Assembly (NCBI GenBank): GCA_933822405.4 | Contig: CAKOGP040002325.1 | Coordinates: 62,001-126,000 of the forward strand | DNA: 64,000 nucleotides | Reading direction: 5' to 3' | DNA from: Cylindrotheca closterium | Lineage: Eukaryota; Bacillariophyta; Bacillariophyceae; Bacillariales; Bacillariaceae | In this document: positions 41,093-49,463 of the stretch, one piece after another | How positions within the stretch are numbered: position 1 is the stretch's first letter | How the letters are laid out: each line of letters starts with the position of its first letter | The notes under the pieces: generated by a model | Seen by the model: only the letters and a program-made list of their open reading frames with translations | Database searches by the model: none | What the model was told of the DNA's origin: nothing | Program-made: the position numbers and the translations under genes

Positions 41093-41860
41093 TTACATTT
41101 GTTCCAGCACTATTGCGGTAGGCAAAGTAGAGTTGGACGGATGGTCTCCTTTTTCCTGTGTAATAAGCTCGTCGGTTCCTTCCTGCAAACAAGGATCCTC
41201 CTCCTCGTCGCCCCGGACATTGGCGAATCGTACATCACTAGCACTGGATGATAGACCGTCACAAGTATCATCAGTATTATTGTTGGATGGCAAAACTTTA
41301 TTGGATGATAGAATGGCCATCTCCATATGATCAATGCCATGGCAACTCTTTTTGGATTCCTTGTCCATTCCGAATCGTTTATCTATCACAAACTGAACGC
41401 CTTGACGACCTCTCCTTCTTGTTGGAATGAAGGTAGAGCAAATTTCGGTGGCACGTTCGTAGCTAGCATTCTTCAGACCGCTATGAGTCTGCAGGAAAAG
41501 TGCAAAACCACTGGACGCGAAGAAACAAGCCAGAAAGAAGGCAAACGCCTCATTTTCCATTTCACCAGAGTCCTTCGTGCCCTTATTATTGCCATCTGAG
41601 GATGGCAGGTGTAGAATCATCAAGACGATAAAGCTAAAAGAAAGCAGCCATCCCAATGCCCGAATCCATGCAAGAAGCAGTGAAGTTGGGCTAGTCGGAA
41701 TGTTGATGGCCCGATACCCCAAAACTTTGACTTCCATGATGAGATAGGTCGACACTGGATAGAGCGGAATGTAACAGACATGCCAGAATTTGGTTGCAAC
41801 GTAGAACAAACCGGGAACTCGATCGGTCCTACCAAACAAGCGAGTGCCGATTATTGCCAT
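41093..41860 (-). CDS. Two-TM protein, family T (copy 2)
   Basis: This is a 255-aa single-exon protein. Its N-terminal block (GTRLFGRTDRVPGLFYVATKF) is almost the same as in the T gene at 9850. Two TM segments (about residues 59-82 and 97-115), the NASYERATEICSTF block and the LPTA-VLE tail are also shared. Between them this copy has a longer Ser/Asn/Asp-rich linker (SSNKVLPSNNNTDD). No catalytic residues were recognised and the family name is unknown to me. The 3' end lies inside tandem unit B, which is why a 3' stump of this gene is found in unit A. It is adjacent to F genes and a bestrophin-like gene, as in block 1. Confidence 0.72.
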   Translation of the reverse strand: MAIIGTRLFGRTDRVPGLFYVATKFWHVCYIPLYPVSTYLIMEVKVLGYRAINIPTSPTSLLLAWIRALGWLLSFSFIVLMILHLPSSDGNNKGTKDSGEMENEAFAFFLACFFASSGFALFLQTHSGLKNASYERATEICSTFIPTRRRGRQGVQFVIDKRFGMDKESKKSCHGIDHMEMAILSSNKVLPSNNNTDDTCDGLSSSASDVRFANVRGDEEEDPCLQEGTDELITQEKGDHPSNSTLPTAIVLEQM

Positions 41861-42173
41861 TGTGTGGGTCCTTGTTCTACTGGAACCGTCACATTATGGT
41901 ATAGTGTAGGTTGCCCGGTGCGACTCGAGTTGATTCCGTTTCGTTTTCTAAACAGCCCGCCAATATAAGTCGACTGACTGACATGACTCAATCGACCATT
42001 ATCATCATCGTCAGTCCGCTTTCCGCTTTCCACAACACATCATCATCACGCGCATATCATCACAATATACAGTCACAAACTACGTCACATAGCATTATTG
42101 GAATTTATCCTGCATCTGATCTTCATAATATGATCATGGCATGCTGAACATACAGTAATGACACGAACAAATC
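41861..42173. other. Divergent intergenic
   Basis: This is the shared 5' region of T copy 2 (minus) and the 2OG-oxygenase gene (plus). It contains GTCGACTGACTGACATGACT near 41971, which includes AP-1-like half sites. Nothing else was seen. Confidence 0.45.
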
Positions 42174-43101
42174 ATGCTATTTACTTGTCATCACTTGATA
42201 ACGCTGATATTCATGCTGGCCATTGTCTTTGCTGAAGGCTTATCATCAAATGCAGAGCGGCTTATTCCTTTCTTGACATCGGCAAAGGATCCGTTGTTTT
42301 CGGCAGGTCCTCCATCCAGCACTTCAAGTGATGGTGTATCCTGGGAGGAAATCGTCATTCCCCCTCCTCTTGTACCCGTATCCATGCAACGACATGCTAC
42401 AGAAACATCAGAACCGGAAGGAACCAATGTTGGAGAACGCATTCAGTTTGGGGAATCCGTCTTGTTGTTGAAGAATTTGGTGGACTCGGAAACCTGTCAA
42501 GAGCTTGTCGATTTGGTTCGGCAGTCGCAGCAAATTGGTGACTCTGATGATGGCGACGACGAAAAGACGGGACTGTTGCGAATTTCCCACCATTGCAGCT
42601 GCAGAACGAGCGAGACTCAACAAAACTCCATCCGTTGATCCGATGTGCTCCAAAGCGGGTGCCATCTGTCAATCCATCCTGCTGAAAGCACTTAATTCTA
42701 TTGATCAAGACCAACCGTACATATCCAAGATTCTTTTTTCGTCTCTTTCATCATCCATGGAGGAGACATTTCAAAGTGCGTGTGATCAGAATTCAACAAC
42801 CTGTCATCAATACCAATGGTCGTCCAGGGAACCAGCAGTAAATGTTTACACTCCTGGTGGAGAATTTTTGGCTCACACCGATTCCCAATCCTTGACCATC
42901 CTGGTGGCCCTCACTTCGCCCTTGGAAGACGGTGGCACTGCTTTTTGGTCGCAAGACTCCCGTGGCCATCGCGTCGAAGGTCCCAGCCTCGTTCTACGAC
43001 CTCCCGTCGGGACAGCACTCTTGTTTGGTGGCTGCGTGACGCATGCTGGAATGCCGACATCCGCTGGGATTCGTAGTGTCTTGGTGGCAAGCTTTAGCTG
43101 A
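42174..43101 (+). CDS. 2-oxoglutarate/Fe(II) oxygenase (prolyl-4-hydroxylase-like fold)
   Basis: Two exons are inferred: 42174-42537 and 42599-43101, giving 288 aa, with a 61-nt intron (GTGACT...CCATTGCAG). Without splicing the gene changes frame. With splicing, CAA-ATT-G joins CT-GCA to read QQIAAERARLNKTPS. A single-base indel is the alternative explanation. Residues 1-20 form a signal peptide. The catalytic core has the motif H214-x-D216 (LAHTDSQSLTIL), a distal His270 (CVTHAGM) and Arg280, which would bind 2-oxoglutarate (GIRSVLVASFS). VNVYTPGGEF precedes the motif. These follow the family order for non-haem 2OG-Fe(II) oxygenases, probably secretory-pathway prolyl-hydroxylase-like. The substrate is unknown. 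Confidence 0.72.
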
Positions 43102-43622
43102 ATTCGAGAAAGTATCGAATCTACAACGCTCCGCGTTAGGATTATATTGAGGATTGGGAAACAAAACCTCCGCATGGAAATCCTTATTATAAAAGATGAT
43201 GATCAAACATCGTATCGTCATGATGACAAGAACAGCAGTGCTATCAACAGAATAAGCAAGATTAATCGTGATACACCTATGCACAACGTAAGAGTCGCCC
43301 AGGCAGCTGCATAGTTAAGTGAGTACCTGCTAATACTGCACCTTCCCATACTCGTGATCTTACAGTACTTGCATAGGTACGGTATCGTACATCATTGATA
43401 GCGGGTAATGAGCGACCTGTCTTTACGAGTGTATGTACGTCGTGCGTGCTTCTCAAGATCTTTTTTTGAATTTGATGGTGAAGTGATGACACCCGCCCGT
43501 ACGAAGCTGGAACCCATCCCATCATTTGCGACCGCTATCATCAATCATTTGATTGCCATATTGCCAAATTCGTCATCATCCTGATAGCTACGGACGTCAC
43601 TTAGTGGTAACCGATTGCAACA
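43102..43622. other. Intergenic, no gene seen
   Basis: This is the 5' flank of B copy 4. It contains short GTAC-rich stretches (GGTACGGTATCGTACATC near 43378-43395). No gene was recognised. Confidence 0.45.
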
Positions 43623-44990
43623 ATGAAACAGCATAACATGACATCACATTTAATCCTTTCCTACTTGCTCTTATTGATTGGATCATTAATGATTCACCTT
43701 TCAACAGCCATCGAAAGTCCCAACACCCGAGTTCTCCAGCACCCTTGGGAACGCCATGTCGACCTCAATCCGTTTCCTTCTCTCGCCGAACTGGAAGAAA
43801 GAACTTCAATCGAACAGATTGATGACGTTTTGGATCAAGTTACTAGCACTGACGGTGGAATCATCATCCAGCAATACAGACCCAAGCCCAGCTTTTTGTG
43901 GCGCCGATGGTTCGGGACTGTCATTTACGATGCTTGGCCTCGTGTGGTACTGAATATGGCCTGGACAACGGCCTTTTGTGTCTGGGTACGCTATCAGACA
44001 CATGGTGATTGCCAAGTCTTCAACATGAACCACATGGGGGGAGACCACCACCAATCTTTGGTGTCTGCTTTTACCATTGCTGACAAGCTTTGGTCAACGC
44101 TAATGAGTTTCACGACCTTTTTGTTGACCTTCTTTGTAGGTCAGGCATACAGCTTCTGGAAGTCTTTTATTGACCTTGGCCGAAGCATTCAGGGCAGCTT
44201 CAATACCATTCCATTTCTATTGACCACGCATGCTTCCAGGAACCCAAAGACTGGAAGATACACTCCCGAAGCAGAATTATTTCTACAAGACATCGGCAAG
44301 CAACTCAAGCTCTTTCATTTGTTACATTGGGCATCACAGGCCCGCCGCTTTCGCGTTTTGCTCACCGACAAGGGCTGGGACCAAATGGTCGCTCGGGGAT
44401 TGGTCTCGGAAGACGAACGCAGACGGCTCCACTCAATCAATGTGGGGCCGACCCAAAAGCAGGTTTGCGTCTTGCAACGAATGGTCGTTGATACTCAAAA
44501 GGCGATGGGGGACAAGAAAATCATTGGAGTACAATACGCCACCTTGCAAAAAAAGTTGTTGGAGGAATTTTCCAAAGTGCGTGGAACGACAAGTACAGTT
44601 CCGGATCTCATTGCAGGAAGAATGCCTTTGGCCTATGTTCATTTCGTTCAAATCTTGGTGGACACCTTTCTTTTGTCCACTCCCATTGCAAAGTAAGATT
44701 TTTTCTTGTTTATGTTTTATAAAAGTGACCGAGTCGTCACCACAAGTGCTGACTATTAAAATTTCCCACTCTTTGTTTGCAGATATTCCGACATGGGCAT
44801 CTTTTCTGTCCTGATGATTGGTATTTTGACGCTATTCTTCCATGGGCTCTTGATATTGGCCAAGGTGTTCCTAGATCCTCTCGACAATGAAGACTTTTGC
44901 GAAGGCTGCGTCTATCTTGACTTGGCAGTGCTGCTTCGAGAAAGCAATGGTGGCATCGACAAGTATATTACTGGAGCCGGAATCATTTAA
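43623..44990 (+). CDS. Bestrophin-like anion channel (family B, copy 4)
   Basis: Two exons are inferred: 43623-44692 and 44783-44990, giving 425 aa, with a 90-nt intron (GTAAGA...GTTTGCAG) at the same place and phase as the last intron of copies 1-3. As in copy 3, the first intron of copies 1 and 2 is absent. The N-terminus is a signal-like hydrophobic stretch (LILSYLLLLIGSLMIHLST). Then come HPWERHVDLNPFPSLAELEE, which is shared by all copies, FLWRRWFGTVIYDAWP, TTFLLTFFVGQAYSFWKSF, RSIQGSFNTIPFLLTTHAS (the others have GRFNSI), RMPLAYVHFVQILVDTF and LDPLDNEDFCEGCVYLDLAV. The predicted role is an anion channel with an acidic clasp-like segment. It is separated from copies 1-3 by 28 kb and lies in opposite orientation. 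Confidence 0.77.
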
Positions 44991-45163
44991 CAGATTGAAT
45001 GGATACAGACGGAACGGGGAAGATTGGATCTACAGGCCACACACCAATACTGTTGACAAGAGAGAGAAAGAGAGAGAGAGGTAAATCTAAGGCCCCTTGT
45101 CTAAAATATTGAAAATGATCAACTATGGATACGAGCTCTTCGTGAGCTCATGCTCTGCTGATT

Positions 45164-46585
45164 TTAAAGTCCGGCGAGCTTTAGAAGGCGGCGTGGATGA
45201 CACCAATCGATCTCTGGCAAGTGGTACCGTTTTTCACGAACGGCGGTAATGGCTCCATGACCAATGGCAAGTACAATGGGGAGGAACCACAAGGTCATGA
45301 CTGGAAAGGACTTTTCAATAGTGCCAAGGTACTTCACAAAGGCCAACTTGGGGCCTGCTTCTTGGAGGACAGCAGCTCGAACGAACTGGAACAAGTACTT
45401 GTAAATGTCCCAAAGACTGAAGAAAGCCACCGATGCCAAGGCAATGTTGCACGATTTGCGGCTAGCACGCTTCTCGTACTGGAAAGTGGCACAAAGAGCT
45501 CCCATGGCAAGGTAAAAGTTGTTGATGAACTTGCCCATTGTGAGAGTGCCAATGGTAGCCCCGCATGCTTGGAGCAACGGGGCGGTGAAGGAATCAAAGG
45601 TCGCCTTGGGGGCGAACATGGGCACCATGAGTGCGATCTGAAACGCAAACGAGAGACAGTACTTGGTGGTAGAGAACAGACCCAACAATCGGTTCTCGAA
45701 GAGTGGATTGGGCTCTCTTCCCTTCAACGGTCCAGTGATCACATCGTGATACAAATTGGCAATGCCCAAGGAACTTGCGATTCCTGTACCACCAATGAGA
45801 ATACGTCCAGGCCAGGTCCAAGCATCGATGAGGTGCGGACTTCCAGGGCCCATGAGATTGGAAAGACCCATGACGAAGTTGGAAGCCATTCCACAAGCGA
45901 TGCATTGGAAGATGGAAGTTCGAGCCTTGCCAGCTTTCTTGGGCAAACGTAGCATACCGGTGAGCATCAGAAGGACGAGTTGGAAGTTGGCAAGGTGAAG
46001 CTGTGTGAGATGAAAGGGCGCGTCGACCGCAAGATTGAGGCATGTAATGTTGTCTCGAAGGCTGAGAGCGAGGTGCGGCAGGATGGCAATGATGGAAGTT
46101 CCAATTGCGGTGGAGCCGAGCACAGAATGGAGGCTCACTTTCTTCTTGCTTGGGCGACTGACTTTCTCGGAGATCTCCGAAAGAGAAGGGATGCTCAACA
46201 CAGTCTCATCGAGTAGTTGGAGGTCCTTGGATAACTCATTCTCGGATAGTGCAGAAAGAGACGGGAAATCCAATGGAGACTCATCGAGGAGTTGGAGTTC
46301 CTTGGAGAACCCTTTCTTGGAGATCAGAGAACGGGCAGGGATAATCTTTAGAGGGGAACCATCGTTCTTGGAGACCACAGAACTGCCAGGGATGATTTTG
46401 ATTGGAAAGTCATCGCGATCGAGGACTTGCACATCTGGAGTCGGGCGTGTTCTTGTGAGCACACTGTTCAATGGGCTGGATGGCTTGGAGACGACGGAAT
46501 GCTTTCGAAGAGAAGGCGCAAAACTACTTGCATCATGGATGGACACAGCAATGGTGGCGTGGAAGAGGAAAGCAGCAAATTTCAT
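45164..46585 (-). CDS. Plastid-targeted polytopic membrane protein, unknown function
   Basis: This is a 473-aa protein. ATG 46585 was chosen; the frame extends seven codons further but without an ATG. A signal peptide (about residues 1-18) is directly followed by ASSFAPS, an ASAFAP-type motif with Phe at the cleavage site, so import into the secondary plastid is likely. Residues 40-140 are polar and contain two or three repeats of an LQLLDE/PSLS-SE pattern. The rest carries about seven or eight hydrophobic segments, such as IGTSIIAILPHLAL, FQLVLLMLTGML and LWFLPIVLAIGHGAI. A conserved-looking MGPGSPHLIDAWTWPGRILI stretch is central. I do not recognise the family. It shares an upstream region with the CER1-like gene. 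Confidence 0.7.
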   Translation of the reverse strand: MKFAAFLFHATIAVSIHDASSFAPSLRKHSVVSKPSSPLNSVLTRTRPTPDVQVLDRDDFPIKIIPGSSVVSKNDGSPLKIIPARSLISKKGFSKELQLLDESPLDFPSLSALSENELSKDLQLLDETVLSIPSLSEISEKVSRPSKKKVSLHSVLGSTAIGTSIIAILPHLALSLRDNITCLNLAVDAPFHLTQLHLANFQLVLLMLTGMLRLPKKAGKARTSIFQCIACGMASNFVMGLSNLMGPGSPHLIDAWTWPGRILIGGTGIASSLGIANLYHDVITGPLKGREPNPLFENRLLGLFSTTKYCLSFAFQIALMVPMFAPKATFDSFTAPLLQACGATIGTLTMGKFINNFYLAMGALCATFQYEKRASRKSCNIALASVAFFSLWDIYKYLFQFVRAAVLQEAGPKLAFVKYLGTIEKSFPVMTLWFLPIVLAIGHGAITAVREKRYHLPEIDWCHPRRLLKLAGL

Positions 46586-47528
46586 GATTGTGGTTGAAAC
46601 AAGCAAAATTCAAAATTGTGAGAAATTATGAGCTACAGTACTTGACCAGACCAGAATCTTTGGGATATCCCGCGTCAGAAGTATCTTTTAACATTTATCC
46701 TGTAGGACTCGGTATGTTTTGTATGGATGACGCAAGATCATGATCAAAACTCGTGGGATTTTATCTGCTGGGAATGGATTTCGACGGCGAAAATGTGAGA
46801 TCAAACAGTCCGAATCCCTGGCATATAAGTGATGCAGCGAACCAAAATCGTTGTGTAATTAAGGTCAAGGTTTCACTCGCAGTCTAGACTTTTATGGGGT
46901 GCAGTCAGAAACTCCCCAACGCAGAACTGAAATCCCACGGGAAATGAAATGAGATTCCTATTGCTATTGGCAATGTGTGATTGACAGTTACCTTTTCTTA
47001 TCTATGCGATAAAATTGGGTGCATCTCCATTTATTACACAAGAGCCCAAATTTGCCTTTTGCCTATGACTCACAACGTTTTGTAAACACACGTCACATTT
47101 CACACTGGTAGAATATCTAGCTTCGTACTTGCTAAATCCCCGCGGGATTTTATCCACAAAATGAAACGCCAACATTATTGAAACGACAAGCTTTTTGCAG
47201 GTAATATTATATTTTGAATATTCGTGGTGGTCTGTAAACTGTAAACTGTGAATGAATCCCCGCGGGATTTTACCCAAATCCCAGGCCGAACGACGTCAGA
47301 ATGTACGTGTACACGTGTACTGTAGGTACACGTACGTACACTTCGTGCACGTCATATTCTTGAGAATTCGTCGCGATCGTGAAATATGAGTTTCTCACTC
47401 TTTTGTGGAAACAATTTCCTTCTCCCATCAAAAACGATTTCCTTCCTCCCGCATTGTCATAAAAACTATTTTTCGTAACCCGAATTGTTTGTCATTCTTT
47501 GCAGCAGCAATCACTCTCAAGACGCACC
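46586..47528. promoter_or_regulatory. Divergent 0.94-kb intergenic with palindromic elements
   Basis: Two copies of the near-palindrome AATCCCCGCGGGATTTTA lie at 47135 and 47255 (120 bp apart). Related half-elements are GTGGGATTTTATC near 46754 and AATCCCACGGG near 46931. Closer to the plus-strand gene, 47302-47352 is dense in ACGT cores (TGTACGTGTACACGTGTAC and ACACGTACGTACAC). Such ACGT cores are bZIP-type sites in other eukaryotes. Control of both flanking genes by these sites is inference. Confidence 0.55.
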
Positions 47529-49391
47529 ATGGCAACGAAACCAGGATTCTTATCCAAATTCCCTTGGGAAGACATGGGAAACTTCAAGTATGTGCTCTTT
47601 GTCCCCTTTTTGGCAACCGTCGTTTCCGGCAACGACGACGCTGACAATTGGTCGGCTCACATTTGCGCCCTCGCAGCGCTTCGCTACATTATTGCGCAAG
47701 TCTTTGTGAGCTTGTCCCGAGTTCACAACATTACTGAACGGACCAAGATTCAAGACAAAGGAATCAGCTACGAGCAAATTGATCGAGAAGACCATTGGGA
47801 CGACTATATTATTCTTCAAGCCTACGCAATGACTGCGGTTCATCACATTCCCTCTCTTGGATTCGGCGGCTTTCCTCTCTACAACACTGCTGGTTTGTGG
47901 CAAATGCTTTTCTGGCACGTCGGGCCCACCGAATTCATCTACTACTGGCTTCATAGAGCTCTTCATCACCAATTCCTGTACTCTCGCTACCATTCCCATC
48001 ACCACGCAAGCTTTGTCACCGAACCCATCAGTGGATCCGTCCATCCTTTCATGGAGCATATCATGTACACTGCCAACTTTGCCATTCCGTTCCTCGGTCC
48101 ATTCTTCCAAGGCGGAGCTTCCGTGTCAATGTTCTACATCTACCTGCTTTGCTTTGACGTCTTGAACGCCATTGGCCACTGCAATTTCGAGTTTGTTCCC
48201 CGGTGGTTCATGAGAATCCCTGGAATGAAGTATTTGATCTACACCCCAAGCTACCATTCGTTGCACCACAGCCGTGTGCACGCCAACTTTTGCCTCTTCA
48301 TGCCCATCTACGACCACCTGTTCGGCACAGTCCACAAGACTTCTGATACTCTCTACGAAAAGGCAATCACTGGTCAAGCTGCTCCAAAAACTGCACCCGA
48401 TGTCGTGTTTATCGGTCATGGAACCAACCTCGTCAGCTTGTTCCATCTTCCATTCATGCTCAGATCTTTCTCTTCGAGACCTTTCGAGCCCAAGTGGTGG
48501 CTTGCTCCTTTCTGGCCACTCTGCATCCTTGCCATGTTCATCATGAGAAGTTTTGGCAAGGTATTCATCTCGGATAAGCATCGTCTTCGCTCCTTGAAGA
48601 TGGAGACTTGGTGCACTCCCGCGTTTGCGATCCAATTCTTCTTCAAGAGTCAATGGAACTGGATCAACAGCAAGATCGAAGAAGCAATCTTGGAAGCTGA
48701 TGCTGCTGGCGTCAGGGTTCTAGGATTGGGTGCCCTGAACAAGAACGAAGCTCTGAATGGTGGCGGCAAACTCTTTGTCGACAACAATCCCGACCTGACC
48801 ACTCGTGTCGTCCATGGAAATACTTTGACTGCTGCAGCTATACTCAAGAAGATTCCACCAAATGTCGAGGAAGTCTTTGTCACGGGAGCCACTTCCAAGC
48901 TCGGACGTGCCATATCTCTCTACTTGGCCGAACGCGGAGTCAAGGTGACCATGCTCACAGCCAGTGTAGAGCGGTTTCAAAAGATCCGCGATGAAGCTTC
49001 TCCCAAGGCACAAGAGCGCATTGTGCATGCTTCCAAGATCCAAGCTGGAGCAAATTGCAAGGACTGGATCGTTGGAAAGTTCTGCAGCAAAACAGACCAA
49101 GCGATGGCACCATCCGGTACTACCTTCCATCAATTCGTTGTCCCTCCTCTACAAGAGTTCCGATCCGATTGCTCGTATACTGATCTTCCTGCTTTTGAAT
49201 TGCCCGGAGACACCAAGTACTTCAAGACTTGCGAGATGACCATGGAACGGGGTTGTGTCCATGCTTGTCACGCAGGTGCAATTGTGCACGCACTTGAAGG
49301 CTGGGACTTTCATGAAGTTGGCGCCATTGATTATTCGCGTATCGACCTAACTTGGGACGCCGCAATGAAGCATGGATTGGTCCTCAAGTAA
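47529..49391 (+). CDS. CER1/WAX2-like fatty-acid-hydroxylase superfamily protein
   Basis: This is a single-exon, 620-aa protein. ATG 47529 lies in a strong context (ACCATGG); ten upstream codons are open but not part of the domain. The N-terminal half is a membrane fatty-acid-hydroxylase-type domain with the His boxes HRALHH, HSHHH and HSLHHS and several TM segments. The C-terminal half is the WAX2/CER1 C-terminal domain: GVRVLGLGALNKNEALNGGG, KLFV, RVVHGNTLTAA, VFVTGATSKLGRAIS, a PGDTKYF-TCEMTMERGCVHACHAG segment and a final WDAAMKHGLVLK. In plants this fold makes very-long-chain alkanes by aldehyde decarbonylation. The reaction in a diatom is inferred, not shown. Likely location is the endoplasmic reticulum. 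Confidence 0.88.
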   Translation: MATKPGFLSKFPWEDMGNFKYVLFVPFLATVVSGNDDADNWSAHICALAALRYIIAQVFVSLSRVHNITERTKIQDKGISYEQIDREDHWDDYIILQAYAMTAVHHIPSLGFGGFPLYNTAGLWQMLFWHVGPTEFIYYWLHRALHHQFLYSRYHSHHHASFVTEPISGSVHPFMEHIMYTANFAIPFLGPFFQGGASVSMFYIYLLCFDVLNAIGHCNFEFVPRWFMRIPGMKYLIYTPSYHSLHHSRVHANFCLFMPIYDHLFGTVHKTSDTLYEKAITGQAAPKTAPDVVFIGHGTNLVSLFHLPFMLRSFSSRPFEPKWWLAPFWPLCILAMFIMRSFGKVFISDKHRLRSLKMETWCTPAFAIQFFFKSQWNWINSKIEEAILEADAAGVRVLGLGALNKNEALNGGGKLFVDNNPDLTTRVVHGNTLTAAAILKKIPPNVEEVFVTGATSKLGRAISLYLAERGVKVTMLTASVERFQKIRDEASPKAQERIVHASKIQAGANCKDWIVGKFCSKTDQAMAPSGTTFHQFVVPPLQEFRSDCSYTDLPAFELPGDTKYFKTCEMTMERGCVHACHAGAIVHALEGWDFHEVGAIDYSRIDLTWDAAMKHGLVLK

Positions 49392-49463
49392 AGGATTTTC
49401 CATTTATTCCCACTTGCACCCGAGATGGTTGCAACGTAGTCACAAGAGTATGTACTTCTCTAT

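Larger units (their letters stand above)
38642..41157 (+). repeat. Tandem duplication unit B (F copy 4, flanks and T-gene end)
   Basis: This unit is a direct repeat of 35826-38626. Its 3' end runs into the 3' coding end of the intact T gene (41093-41860, minus), explaining the stump left in unit A. The two copies of the F coding sequence differ at about three bases in 630, against several percent in more distal flanks. Confidence 0.85.
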
